The notes under the pieces: model-generated
What the model saw: the letters and a program-made list of their open reading frames with translations, nothing else
What the model was told of the DNA's origin: nothing
Database searches by the model: none
Shown: one piece after another, positions 34,073-44,961 of the stretch
Layout of the letters: each line of letters begins with the position of its first letter
How positions within the stretch are numbered: position 1 is the stretch's first letter
NCBI GenBank assembly: GCA_034359265.1
Contig: CP136898.1
Coordinates: 34,867,501-34,931,500, forward strand
Source of the DNA: Canna indica
Lineage: Eukaryota > Streptophyta > Magnoliopsida > Zingiberales > Cannaceae
Length of the DNA: 64,000 nt
Direction of reading: 5' to 3'
Made by a program: the position numbers and the translations under genes

Positions 34073-35047
34073 CTACATCCCCATAATTGACTTCACAAAA
34101 GTCAACCTTCTACTTTCATCCATCCTTATGAAAATTGTCGCGTAGTGAGTATTTTCTGCAAATTTTTTCAGTACATTCATTTCCTCCATCTCTGTTATTC
34201 CCAATTTATGCACTTCATCAACCAACGTTGACATCTCCATATGCTCTCTCATTTTTGTCATCTCAATAGCCACTGTGTGCATATCACGAGCAGCCAAACT
34301 CATTTGAGTTTCCCACACCTCAATGAATTTATCTGCCACTTCATTCATGCGGCCTCGCTTTTTTTTTGGCTCACTTCCTTCAGATTGACTACCAATGTTC
34401 GAGATTGGAGATTCTTGCCTTCTTGACATTGGAGATTCAGGTTGTTGTGAGGATTGTATTTCCATCATATTTTCCCATTCAGGTTGTGAGGATTGTGTTT
34501 CTATCACATCAGCTGGTGTCTCTGCACCGTGGCCAGTGGCACGATCCTTTCCAAAGATGACATGCAGTCTTTCAAACTCTTTAAATTCTTTATTCGCATG
34601 GTTTGTGGATTTTGGATGCTTCTGTTACACAAGGAAAAAATACAAGTATTATCAATGATGCAATAATATTAAATAATACATGCTTCTGTTGACAATAAAA
34701 AATCAATATTAAATAATTACCTTCAAATATTCCTCCAACACTTGTGGATTGTCAACCACCACACACTTACGCACATCGTCCCATCCAAATTCGCTTGTGT
34801 TCATCATATCAAGTGCTTCAGATAGTTTAAGTGCCCATCTTTTCATTTTGTTAACTATCTGTTGCATTGTTAAGTTAATACCAGGAACTCGTATCAACAT
34901 TCTTTTCAAAGCTTCCTCATGAGTTCCTGCTTTAAAAGTGTCATTCTCCCCCCTATGTCCCTCCACAACCAATTCTTCTAAAATAGTCAACAAAGTGTCA
35001 TCTTCCTCTTGTGTCCATGAGCGTCTACCTCTTTTTTGAACTTCCAT
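34073..35047 (-). CDS. PIF/Harbinger ORF1, Myb/SANT-like DNA-binding protein (2 exons)
   Basis: Exon 1 is 35,047-34,721 (109 codons) and exon 2 is 34,621-34,073 (182 codons plus stop). The intron has GTAATT at its start and AACAG at its end, and phase 0 is kept. The 291-residue product has an N-terminal Myb/SANT-like domain (KRGRRSWTQEEDDTLLTILE ... IVNKMKRWALKLSEAL), then HVIFGKDRATGHGAETPAD, a hallmark of plant PIF ORF1. A basic KKKRGR stretch could be a nuclear signal. The C-terminal helical part ends FVKSIMGM. ORF1 proteins bind subterminal DNA and are needed with the transposase for mobility. No stop or frameshift is seen. Confidence 0.85.
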
Positions 35048-35332
35048 GACTAAAAATAAGACATAACCAAACCATTAAAAAGTACATTGATTTTATTAAA
35101 ATCCAAACCATTAAAATGTACATAATCATAACTGATTCAATATAAAAGTACATTGATTTCATTAAAATCCAAACCATTAAAAAGTACATAACCATAACTG
35201 ATTCAACATAAAAGTACATTGAATTACATAACCAAACCATAATAAAAGTACACAAGTACATAATAAAAGTACATTACAACAAATTGAATTACAACAAACC
35301 ACTAATAAATGTACATAACCATTAAAATTTAT
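35048..35332. other. Spacer between the two PIF genes
   Basis: AT-rich, with three to four repeats containing AAAAGTACATTGATTT and AACCATTAAAA. The transposase stop at 35,333 and the Myb-like gene start at 35,047 are 285 bp apart. It probably holds the transposase 3' end and the promoter of the Myb-like gene. Confidence 0.5.
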
Positions 35333-36681
35333 TCAATTTCTTGCTCTCAATTCGTCCCACATTTGTTGTGCTAAGTTGTCTCTCGATTGAGTCCATTCAT
35401 TACTAGGCTCAATGGTGCTGATTATGTTGATAGGTTCTTCTCCTATTGGTAGTTCATCATCTATGATGGTAGCAGACTGCAACGGATCAATTTCCATGTT
35501 CATCCGAATAAAGTTATGGAGTAAACCACAAGCAAGAATAATACGGCATTGGGTTTTTATCGGATAAAAGGATGGTGATCGAAGAATAGCCCATCTTTTC
35601 TTTAAAAGACCAAAACATCTCTCAATTACATTTCTTGCTCGTGCATGTCTGTAGTTAAATAGTTCCTCACGATTTTGGGCTGTTCTTCGACTATTGCCCC
35701 ACTCTTGAATATGATATCGTCTACCGCGATATGGTGCAAGGAATCCATCCCCATTTGTGTATCCACCATCCACAAGATAGTAGTTACCTATCCATAAAAT
35801 TATTATACGAATTTTAGTTCTTATTATGGTAAGTCAATTATTATAATAAAGTTTATGTATGACATACCAACTGGGACGTTCAATCCATTGGGTCTCGTAA
35901 CTGCATCACGCAGCACTCTAGAATCAGAAGCTGACCCCTCCCAGCCTGATAACACATATATGAAATTCATTTCTGGTGTACATACTCCTAACACATTTGT
36001 TGCAAGACCTCCTTTCCTTGTCCTGTATCTAGGTCTGTCTGTAGCAGGTGGTGTAACAGCTATATATGTACCATCTAATGCTCCTAAACACCCCTACACA
36101 AAATTTAAACCGAATACTAATTGACGTTCTAAATACAATAACAACTATGATATCAATGGTATATAGCTTACCTTGAACCACTTCCATCTCTCATCGGTGC
36201 AATCTTGTGGCACAGGTTCTGGCTTTGCTAATAAGACATCATGCAATCTAACAACAGCATGTAACGCATGATGGCAATATCTACTAATGGTTTCTCCCGA
36301 TCTTTTGAACCTAACTCGGATTGTTCTATTTTTTGTGTGATGGGCTAGAATGTTTACAAAAATAGCAACTTGCTCCTCCACGGTCACCCTCCCATCACCC
36401 GTTAACCCACCCCGAACAATCAATAGCTCACAAAGTCTTGCAAAAACATTTCTAGACATTCTCAACTCCCAAATACAATTATTATCGCTTTCCCTGATAA
36501 TGGAATCCAAAACAACCATGCGAGTCATATTTCTAACAAGAGTTCTATCATCTACCGCTCTCCTCTCATACTCATCACGCATTATAAATTTTAGAAAAAA
36601 ATATCCAACCGCAGACATAGCAAGCAAATGGATATACATTCTTCGTGTAGCAGCGTATAACATGAATGACAACTCATCCAT
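35333..36681 (-). CDS. PIF/Harbinger transposase (DDE, 3 exons)
   Basis: Exon 1 is 36,681-36,172 (170 codons, ATG at 36,679-36,681). Exon 2 is 36,093-35,868 and exon 3 is 35,787-35,333. Borders are AAG|GTAAGC, TGTAG|GGG, GTTG|GTATGT and GGATAG|GTAAC, and phases match, giving 396 residues without a stop. The N-terminal part has a helical DNA-binding region ([20 protein letters not shown]). The DDE site is complete: ALDGTYIAV (first Asp), [13 protein letters not shown] (second Asp) and [16 protein letters not shown] (Glu). [17 protein letters not shown] is also typical of plant PIF (DDE_Tnp_4) proteins. It cuts and reinserts the element together with the Myb-like partner. Full length and lack of lesions suggest recent activity. 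Confidence 0.9.
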
Positions 36682-38429
36682 TATTCACTAAAAACAATAA
36701 ACAAAAAATCAGAAAAAAAAGAAATTAATACAACCATTAATTATGTGGCATATTAATACAACCAGTCTACATGAAATTAAAAATAGACTGTTCACTGTTC
36801 ACTAAAAACAAGTAGATCATTGAAATCAAACAAGTACATAATTGAAATCAAACAAGTATATAAAAATACAGTCATTTCTACCGTCAAACAAGTGAACAAA
36901 TAATTGAAATCAAATAAGTATATAATTTCTTTACCAGTCAAAGTATATAATTTCTTTACCAGTCAAACTGTTACAAGAGAACAGTTCATACAGATTTTTT
37001 TTTATAATTGAACCGCAAAGATACAACAGTATAGGAGACAACCTGGGCTTAATTTGCTAATAAATATCTATATAATCCCATTTATATCTAAATGCAGATT
37101 GACAGTAAAAATAGCATCTGCAAGAATATATCTAGGGGTCAACTGAGTATAAGGACACATCTATTTTGCAAAATTAGTATAACTAAAAACTAAACTCCAC
37201 CATGCAGGTGTCAACTGAGAATAATGATACATGTATTCTGCACAATAGAAGATTGAAAATACTTCCAAATTTTACCAGATTATTGTTAGCTAAGGATATT
37301 TGACCTATATCATAAAAAAGAAATTGACAAAGCAAAAGGATAGGGCAAGGAATAGGAAAACAGTTAACTTCTATAATTATATTGGCAAACAAACAATTCA
37401 TGATGAACCATGATGTACAAGCTAGTAGAGCCACTTAAAATAGGCTAAAAGTATTGCTCAAGTGCTTACCATCGTATAATTTTTTGGGCATTTCAAATCA
37501 TTTGAAAGGAATCATATGACAAAATTAAAGGAGCATATAACTGTAGTGGCAAAGTTACATATTAATGAATGAGAACAAAATCTTTGAAACATAAAGCTAA
37601 GGATAACAAATTAGCAAACTTTGAAACAGGAGCATACAAAATTAGCAAACATTGAAACAGGAGCATACAAAATTGACATATAATGAAGAAAAGATTCCAA
37701 TTTTTTTCATTTGATAATGTTGAACAGGATGAATTCAACCATTTTCACAATGAATTAAGCGAAGGAAAGAGCAAGAAGAACAAACGAACGAACAACAATA
37801 AAGAAGTAGAAAATTATGATACTCATTTCCATCAAACTACAGAATCAAACGAACAACAATGAGGCGAGAAGGTGGCACTCGGATGTAGATCAGAAAGCTT
37901 GACACACAGTGAGGCCACAAAATCAACACACAGGCGAGAATCGAGAGGCAAGAAACAACTGAACTGGAGACGCGAGAGAGGCATACCTGAGGAAAGAGAG
38001 AGGCGATAGGCAAGTGCAAAGGGCGTCGGGCGTCAGACGAGAGAGCAACCGGTGTCGGCCGAGAGGCGAGAGCAGAGTCGGGCGATATCGAGCAGTCGGT
38101 GTTGACGCGAGAGCAGCGTCGGGTGAGAGAGAGTAGCTGGTGTCGAGCGAGAGGTGAGAGCAGCGTCGGGCGAGAGAGTCGCGAGAGCAGATGTCGGCTA
38201 GGGTTGGAGAGAGACCCCCGTGACAAGTGAGGGCATTGAGGTCTTTTTCCCTCAATGTCCTCCGCCTAGTTTTGATGTACCGAGAATTTTCTCGATACAC
38301 TAATTTGGCTCGAAATCCTGTCCCGGACAAGATTTAAAAGTCAGTCCCTCATTATTTTTGCAAACCAAACAGGGGACAAGAGTCGAAATTCAGTCCAGTC
38401 CCCCGTTTTTTAACCAAACAAACGGACCC
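36682..38429 (-). other. PIF 5' region (promoter/leader side of the transposase)
   Basis: The stretch 36,700-37,830 is AT-rich and non-coding, with repeats of AATTGAAATCAAACAAGTA near 36,810-36,920. At 37,840-38,240 it becomes GC-rich, with repeated GTCGGGCGAGAG-type units that look like a leader or promoter. At 38,250-38,429 a terminal block with GGACAAG-type motifs resembles the left end (32,980-33,130), as expected of subterminal binding sites. The two open frames in the GC-rich part are not convincing genes. Confidence 0.5.
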
Positions 38430-39097
38430 TATGGCATCCAGCCACAGAGTTCCGTCCTCCACACACCCTTGTGTTGTAGCGAGTTATCAACCCAAAACCA
38501 TCTTCACTTGAAGATAAGATAAGTAGATTGTTGTCATTTTACACTCAGCAGTCTCAACTCCTCTCAATAACTGGCAACGCAGTGTTCGCACATGGAGAGA
38601 GTTGCATATAAGATCTTTTCATCAGAATTTATATGTGACAACTGAAAGATCTGAATCAATGCTGTCATAACTATTTGTTTAATAAAGCCATCAGTTTAAC
38701 AACCAACTGTCATCGGTTCAAAATAAATAGTCTGTGCTTAACTCATAGAGACCATAATGATCAAATGAGTAACACCCAAAAATATTAAAGAGGACCTTAC
38801 CTCTAAAAGTTAATCGGGCAATAAAATAATTTATGATGATTAAAAGATCTCAAAGACAACAAAGAGAATCATAATTAATAATGTAGACCAAGAGTCATCA
38901 TCTCTGTAGGAAACAAAAAGTCGTCTTTTTGCACTGCATCCTTGTCATGAAATTCATAGGTTGCTGGAGCAGTTGAAACTGTCTTCTCACAGTTGAAACA
39001 GTCCTTAATGCAAGCAGAACTTCTCCTAATTGTCAGAGAATAAACCTGGATTACTTTTGCCAAATATAACCAATCTCATAAAGTGCCAACACTAACA

Positions 39098-39954
39098 CTG
39101 TGTGTATATGTATTGCAGGATGAAGGGTGATTGGCAATGGTGCCGCCCGAAAATCTCGTAAGGATGTTGCTCAGAATGAGTCGAGGCTGATTCCAGAGAT
39201 GTCGAGCTCATAATGACAAATCCCTCATAATTAATGAGGATGTGAATATCCTTGTATGGCTGGGTGGAGCCCCTGGGCTTAGCCGTATGGCAGACTTGAG
39301 TTGGGTTCATGAGTGTGGGCGCTTCCAGGCCTAATCCAGCCAGGCCCAAAGTGCTAGTGCAGTCTATATCCCCTCGAGTTTGGTCAGAGTCTAGAGGACT
39401 TCGTGTCAAGCTCTAATTCGTGTCGGCTTCTGACCACGGTTTGATAGAGAGATGTTAGTTGGATTTTTATCGTGTGCTGGGCACAATGCCTTTGGCGAGA
39501 GCTGGGGCCATCACCGTGTGACTTTTCATTATCTGGAGTGAATGTGACGATTGCATGGAAGGGGAAAGCGCCTTTCAGTGTGCATGCCACCTGTATGGTC
39601 AATATTACTAACATGAAAGTAATATGGATAAAGATTCGGTCAGTTCCGAGGCATTAAGCGTCAGTTGTAGGTTGATGGATGTGGCTCCATTAGTGGGAAA
39701 GTGGTGTCATCCGTTAGGGTGACAGTTGCTGCTCCGGGTCTATAAATAGCACATTACATCTTGTGTTTTGCATGCCATAGTTTCCATGGAATGAAAAGTA
39801 TCGAAGATTACCGTTCCTCTGGGTGCCAACCTAGGGCTGGGGGTGAATGTATCATAGATTGCCGTGAGTTTGCACCATTGGGCTTAAGAGCAAGGTAGGA
39901 GGCGAGAGGCTAGCCGTGAGTTCGCATTGTCAGGTTTACGCCAGGGGTGCTTCC
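39098..39954 (+). mobile_element. Gypsy LTR (copy G1), right part
   Basis: It continues the G0-type LTR sequence (compare 1,490-1,860 and its TATA region). It has TATAAATAGC at 39,741-39,750. The GGTCAGAGTCTAGAGGACTTCGTG block matches 1,808-1,838. It is cut at 39,954 by another LTR fragment. Confidence 0.6.
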
Positions 39955-41063
39955 TGAAAGAAATAGTGCCCTTGAGCCAATCACATGTTGATGTGTAGGG
40001 AACTATTTTTGGTTAATCAATAATATGAGGCGACTTTTCATCATATGCTGCATCTATATTTAATATATATATGATTATGATGAACCCCATGAACCCGGGC
40101 AATTGATTCCAAGGCCATGATGGGATCATGCCAGTGAGACTTGGAATCCAGATGCCCCTGTTCTAAAAGTTCTCAGTCGTAGGATCACCAATTAGGGGAT
40201 TGATGATTCCGGATAGACCGGTACACTTGGTACATGCCTTATACGATAAGAGGTAGTTTATCTCACAGTTACCTATGAGCCGTCATTAATGTACAAGTGC
40301 AGGTGCTCATTAGAGAATGAGTTCACTGAACGAACTTACACGAGGAACACAGAATGAAATCCTTACATGAGTGTCAATAGGATGTTCCTCAGGTGATAGT
40401 AGGTGCAAGCAGTCCGTGAACCTGAGATTGTCATGGTTACCTTATCAGTGATGACCCATTGCTTTGGTTCTATCCCTGCGTGGCCCTCAGTATCATGCGC
40501 CGGGTATTACTAGGCATGGGGAAGCATTCATGGAGGTAGGTGAGCAACCAATATGGAATCGGCTCCTCCTAGTGAGAGGAGATAATATCCTATGTGTCCC
40601 TACAAGTGTCGATTCAGAAATCTCTAGCCAGAGTAGACATGAAAGTCAGGAAGATCTTTCCGACGTTTCATTATTGAGACGATATCTTGGCGGGTGGAAT
40701 ACATATGAATCGGTATTAGAGTTTGACACTTCTTTCGTACCCTAGTCGACTTCGGGATATTGTACCCAAGGGACTTAGTGGCACTGTAACTAATCACCGA
40801 AGGGCGTCGGATCCCCTGTAGATTGAACCTCACACTATCTGGGTAGTCATGACACGTTGCTAGTCGTCAATCTTGATTTGTGAGTGGAGTCTCTCACGAC
40901 TATACATAAGAGGTTTAGTGGTGGCTCATAAGATTCCAATAGAAGTTGTGATATCAGATCCGACTCTCCGTTATGTACAACTCACTGCTGGCTTAGTGTG
41001 GGGCCCAATGGGTCATACACAATAGGCTAACATCGTAACAGACCTTATTAGATAAAGTCCGAT
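39955..41063 (-). mobile_element. LTR family F, truncated copy
   Basis: It starts TGAAAGAAATAGTGCCC and is an inverted relative of 47,640-48,756 inside the complete solo LTR at 46,675-48,756. It covers about the 3' half of that LTR and stops near the block GATAAAGTCCGATTGCA. Long plus-strand frames here are not genes. The sequence joins directly to a family A LTR fragment. Confidence 0.8.
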
Positions 41064-41459
41064 TGCAAAAGTGCCTTAGGTTGAGGTGGGAGAGTGCTCT
41101 CGATAGGAAGACGAGATACTTCCGGATGAGGAAGTGCCTTCGGTTTGAGAGCGAAGACTTTTCGGTGTAAAGTCCTCTTTGTAAGGAACTGAATTAATCT
41201 AGTTAAACTAGTTTGGAAATCCTAAGTGGGGTGCTTAGGTAGTGGAGTAGACATTGGGGCCGAACCACTATAAATCATTGTGTTTGCATTGCTTACTTTG
41301 CGTATCGATTACTTGACTTGTTTTATTCACTTCCATATTCATTTAGTAGTCGAATAGTGCATTAACATTAGTAATTAAGAAAATGATTAAAATCGGAATT
41401 AAGTTTAAAATTAGCAAACACACTATTCATCCCCCCTCTAGTGTGGCCATTTCACCAAC
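41064..41459 (+). mobile_element. Copia LTR family A, 3' fragment (A3)
   Basis: It matches 44,030-44,361 (GGAAATCCTAA, GGCCGAACCACTATAAATCA, ACACTATTCATCCCCCCTCT) and ends CATTTCACCAACA. No primer site follows; gypsy-type sequence follows instead. It is a remnant of an LTR end. Confidence 0.75.
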
Positions 41460-41461
41460 AG

Positions 41462-41745
41462 TAGTGGCACCGAGGTTGACGAGCCAGGCTGGTGAAAACT
41501 ATTTTTTGGTGGTTGTAAGGGCTCTGAGGCCGGAAGTAGCGGTGCTGAGGCTGATGAGCCATGTTGGTGAAAACCGAGTCCTTGTCGTTGTAAGTGCTTT
41601 GAGGCTTGAAGTAGCAGTGCTGAGGCCACGAGCCATGTTGGTGAAAAGCGAGTCCTGGTCATTGGGGGCGTGGGAGCTTGAGATAGGCATTGATGCCAGT
41701 GAGCCATACTAGTTAAAATCGAGATTTAGTCATTGTGGGTATCCG
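41462..41745. repeat. Tandem ~60-bp-type units with GCTGAGGC...GAGCCATGTTGGTGAAAA
   Basis: Three to four imperfect units contain GAGCCATGTTGGTGAAAACC and GAGTCCTTGTCGTTG. A related unit lies at 5,030-5,110. The array sits in probable gypsy LTR sequence. Open frames on either strand are by-products. Confidence 0.65.
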
Positions 41746-42190
41746 AGCATTGCGCTGAGGCCGAGGAGGACTAGTGCATTGCATAGGTGCAAGGCGAGAG
41801 CTGTCGCGATACCCTAGAGGTTCCTCCTATGTGTGTTATGAGATGGCCGCAAACAATCTGGACACAAAGAAAATATGTAGAAAAGAGAGAGCAATATTAT
41901 TAATGATTGTTGTAAGAGTACATTGTGTCCCTTTGAGAGCTTAGTTCGGCCTATGCATGGTGGTGCATCGTTAAAACCTTTCAAGGGGAAAAACCTAGTG
42001 GGAGAAAACCACCATGAAGGAAAAGGAGTATAATGACCACTCATAGTTTAAGGGAGGGAGATTAGTTATAGTAGGCCCGAAGAGACCGCATTCCATGATC
42101 GTGGGAGTTCTCGTCCGAAGAGTTCAATGATTATGTAGGTGCCTTTTCCAAGGACCTCTATGATCCTATAAGGGCCTTCCTAGTTTGGGG
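41746..42190 (-). mobile_element. Gypsy 3' end/LTR sequence (copy G2)
   Basis: Downstream of the minus-strand pol end lies a block whose minus strand reads GGTTTTCTCCCACTAGGTTT, then TTTCCCCTTGAAAGGTTTTA. This motif is widespread in LTR-proximal sequence of plant retroelements. No coding frame is present. Confidence 0.5.
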
Positions 42191-43010
42191 CAAGATTTCC
42201 TTCTTTGGCTGGCTTCCTTTGGGGTTCGATCTCTCGGAGGACCAGGTCTCCTTCGGCTTAGCTCCTCGGCTTGACATGCTTGTCGTATTTTTGAGCCATC
42301 CTGAGCTTCATAGCCTCTTCTCCGATTCTTGTCATTTCTCGCTCTTCCACGATGAGGTTGAGCTCGGCTTGGTGGGTTTTTGAGTTATTCTCCTCCTCAA
42401 AGGTAGTTCTACGGAGGCTGGGCTCTGCGATCTTGATAGGGATCATGGCCTCTGCACCATAAATGAGCCTGTAGGGAGTTTCTAGGGTGGAAGATTGAGC
42501 AGTTGTGTTGTAGCTCCAAAGAACTTCGGGTAGTTGTTCGGCCCAATGTCCGTTGACTTAGTCGAGTTTCTTTTTGAGTCTTGGTAGGATGACCTTATTG
42601 GCTGCTTCGGCCAGGCCATTTGTCTGTGGGTGCTCTAATGAGAAGATCTGTCGAATGCCGAGGACCGAGTAGAATTCTTGAAACCGTTGATTTGTAAATT
42701 GCGTCTTATTGTCGTTGACGAGTTCATGAGGTATGCTGTACCTGCAAATGATTTTCATCGATACAAACTTCTAGACCTTTTCGGTCACAATTGAGGATAG
42801 AGGTTTGGCCTCTATCCATTTGCTGAAGTAATCAATTTCTACTACCAAATACTTAACTTCTCCTAGTGCTTAGGGTAACGGGCCAAGGAGGTCGATGCCC
42901 CACTTGTGGAACAACCAACAGACTTTCGAGCTATGTAGTGGCTTGGGATGCTGTTGTGAGACTTCGAAGAATCTTTGGCATTTGTCGCACCTATTGACAT
43001 AAAGGCTACA
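42191..43010 (-). pseudogene. Ty3/gypsy integrase and pol C-terminus (copy G2)
   Basis: Reading from 43,010 down gives YVNRCDKCQRFFEVSQQHP (zinc-binding CxxC of integrase), WGIDLLGPLP (first catalytic Asp), DYFSKWIEAKPLSS, ELVNDNKTQFTNQRFQEF (second Asp), EHPQTNGLAEAANKVILP (Glu), LPEVLWSYNTTA and YGAEAMIPIKIAEPS. Then follow the C-terminal RKYDKHVK-type region and EGPYRIIEVLGKGTY. The order and motifs match Tat-like plant gypsy elements. In-frame stops interrupt it, one of them (APN*EGPYRI) shared with copy G1. RT and RNase H are missing, cut by the LTR at 43,011. Confidence 0.85.
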
Positions 43011-44361
43011 ATTTGTTTTCATGATACAAAACCCAAAAATCGAAACTTGAACCCCAAAATATGAAAACCCAAAAAATCAGAAAATGGCCCAAAAATTCTC
43101 TAAGCCTAGGGAGCTCCTTGGAGGGCTATATGACCTGGACATTTCTTGGCACCAAAAGTCTCAGTAATTGTTCCTTACGTAGAAACAAGTTAATGACCTA
43201 TTTTTAAGGAATATTTAGAAACTTTGAACCTATCCATATTTGACCCAGGAGAATTTAAAATTTTCGGTTTTCACAAATTAATATCAGACCCCAAAAGTTA
43301 GATTTTGATTCTTAAGGATTTTGATTTTTTAGATATTTTTATTGAATCCAAATGGGGATAACTTTAAGTTAAGAAATATTATATAAGACTAGTGAAGATT
43401 CAACAAACCAATAGAAGTAGCAAACTGCTCAAACCTGCCAGTATTGGTCGAATCTCGGCCGATCCTCAATCGATCGACGATTGCCTGAGGATTGATCGAA
43501 AGTGTTCAGGAAAATTTCCAGAACCTATTTTGCTGACCCACGACCGAACCTCGGTCGACCGAATTGTCCAACTGATCTATGTAGATCCGTTGAATGACTC
43601 TTTTTGAGCCTCTACCTTTGGGATTTTTATATATAGACCCCAAACCTGCCTTCCTTTGTACCTAACACTTCATTTATCCATCCCTTGACATTTGCTATGT
43701 TTTCTTGAGCCTTTCATTGAGCAAACCCTAGTTTCATAGTGAAACCTTGATTTGGCCTCCATCCTTCATTGATTCATCATCAAAAAGCATCAAGAGGACT
43801 AGGGATCTTGTGTTGGAGCTAAGTAGTTTATTGTTTACATTTTTTCTCCAGTTATTGTTGTATTTTGTTGTTACTTTCATTGTATATCAAGTGTGTAAAC
43901 CTAGGTTGTTAGGTTTGTTAGACTAGGTGGTAGCCTTTGTGTTTAAGGTATCAATCCACCAGTGTAAACTTAGTTTGCTAGGATTAGTGATTGTTGTCCT
44001 TTGGAGTTTGAGGTGGAAAAGTGAGACTTCCAGGTGTGGAGGTGCCTTAGGTTGAGAGCGGAGACTCTTCGGGTAAAAGGTCATCATTGTAAGGAAATAT
44101 TCATAATCTAGTAAAGTTAAGTTTGGAAATCCTAAACGTGGGTACTTCGATAGTATAGGCATTGGGACCGAACCACTATAAATCATTGTGTTAGCATTGA
44201 TATATTATTTGTGATTAATTATCTTATTTATTGCTTTCACATTTAGTCGTTAAATTGAGAATTACCTAAGTAACCTAAGAATCGACTAAAATTGAATTTA
44301 GCTTAAGATTGTAGTTAACACACTATTCATCCCCCCTCTAGTGTAAGCCATTCAAATTATA
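43011..44361 (+). mobile_element. Copia family A 5' LTR (element A2)
   Basis: The sequence matches the split family A LTR (7,196-7,882 and 28,905-29,233, inverted) and fragment A3. The first ~170 bp of the LTR are missing at the junction with gypsy pol. It includes palindromic TCGATCGACGAT and CGGTCGACCGAA motifs (43,440-43,570) and TTATATATAGACCCC. Its 3' end precedes a primer site. Confidence 0.8.
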
Positions 44362-44376
44362 TTTGGTATTAGAGCG
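44362..44376 (+). other. Primer-binding site, element A2
   Basis: TTTGGTATTAGAGCG follows the LTR. It is the initiator tRNA-Met type with one change (ATTAG for ATCAG). Confidence 0.75.
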
Positions 44377-44424
44377 GGTTCATAGCTTGAGATTTTACCA
44401 TCTCTTTTATACTTTGCTTCAATC

Positions 44425-44961
44425 CAGAAGTAGAACTAGAGTCGGTAGCATTTACAATACCTAGGTTTGATGATTTGAACTTTGGTGCTTGGAAAATTAG
44501 GATGTACACTTTTTTAAAGTCCCAAGGTTTGAATGTTTTTAACATGTTAAAAATTGAGTTTGTTGAACCTAGAAAGAACATGCATGATTGGAGCGAAAAT
44601 GATGTTGATATGTTCAAGTTAAATGCTCAAGCCATGAACTTCATATATTACTCATTGCCTAATGAAATACTCGAAAAAATCATACATTGTACTTAGGCTT
44701 ATGATTTATGGGCAACTTGAGAATCTTGGGTTCTAAATGGAGGATTTTGGTCTCCATTTGGATTTGATCCTTCAGTCTTTGCCTGGTTCTTTCTCACAAT
44801 TCATTGTGAATTTTCACATGAACAAGATTGAGTGTACGCTTACTGATCTGCACAATATGTTAGTCACAACCAAAAGGTCATGCCTGACAAAGGGAAGGAG
44901 ACCGTTCTTGTAGCTTCTACTTCTGGTAAGACTAAGAAGAAAAAGAAGAGCAAGAATGTTA
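44425..44961 (+). pseudogene. Copia gag, element A2 (interrupted)
   Basis: The frame reads FDDLNFGAWKIRMYTFLKSQ (44,460-44,520), the capsid N-terminal signature, then NDVDMFKLNAQAMNFIYYSL and CT*AYDLWAT. Later come MPDKGKETVLVASTSG and a Lys-rich KTKKKKKSKN. Stops and a frameshift break it. At 44,962 element C2 begins. Fragment 54,105-54,522 is a plausible continuation of this element. Confidence 0.8.

Larger units (their letters stand above)
32961..38429 (-). mobile_element. PIF/Harbinger DNA transposon, probably complete and autonomous
   Basis: The terminal inverted repeats are GGGCTCGTTTGATTCG at the left and, read inward, GGGTCCGTTTGTTTGG at the right. TAT flanks both ends (32,958-32,960 and 38,430-38,432). 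Related LTR copies read CCTCTCTATGACATCC across the empty site, which fits one copy of TAT before insertion. The 5,469-bp element carries a DDE transposase gene and a Myb-like gene, both minus strand and both without stops after splicing, plus an exon-like host segment. TAT differs from the usual TTA/TAA target. Confidence 0.9.
32648..39097 (-). mobile_element. Solo copia LTR, family B, containing a PIF element
   Basis: The plus strand starts TGACAGCATATGTCTACAAG and ends AAGTGCCAACACTAACA. Without the PIF insertion it is about 978 bp, equal to the complete LTR at 25,041-26,011. Gypsy sequence continues on both sides in the order seen in copy G0, so this is an insertion into that LTR. The flanking five bases are TCGTG and CTGTG, an imperfect duplication. 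No internal copia sequence is present, so it arose by LTR-LTR recombination. Confidence 0.8.

Noticed and set aside
37837..38330. Two 129-135-residue minus frames near the right PIF end
   Set aside because: They overlap in different frames, consist of Ser/Leu/Arg repeats from GTCGGGCGAGAG units, and lie where a promoter or leader is expected.
32961..38429. hAT element
   Set aside because: The encoded transposase is clearly PIF/Harbinger type and the flanking duplication is 3 bp, not 8 bp.
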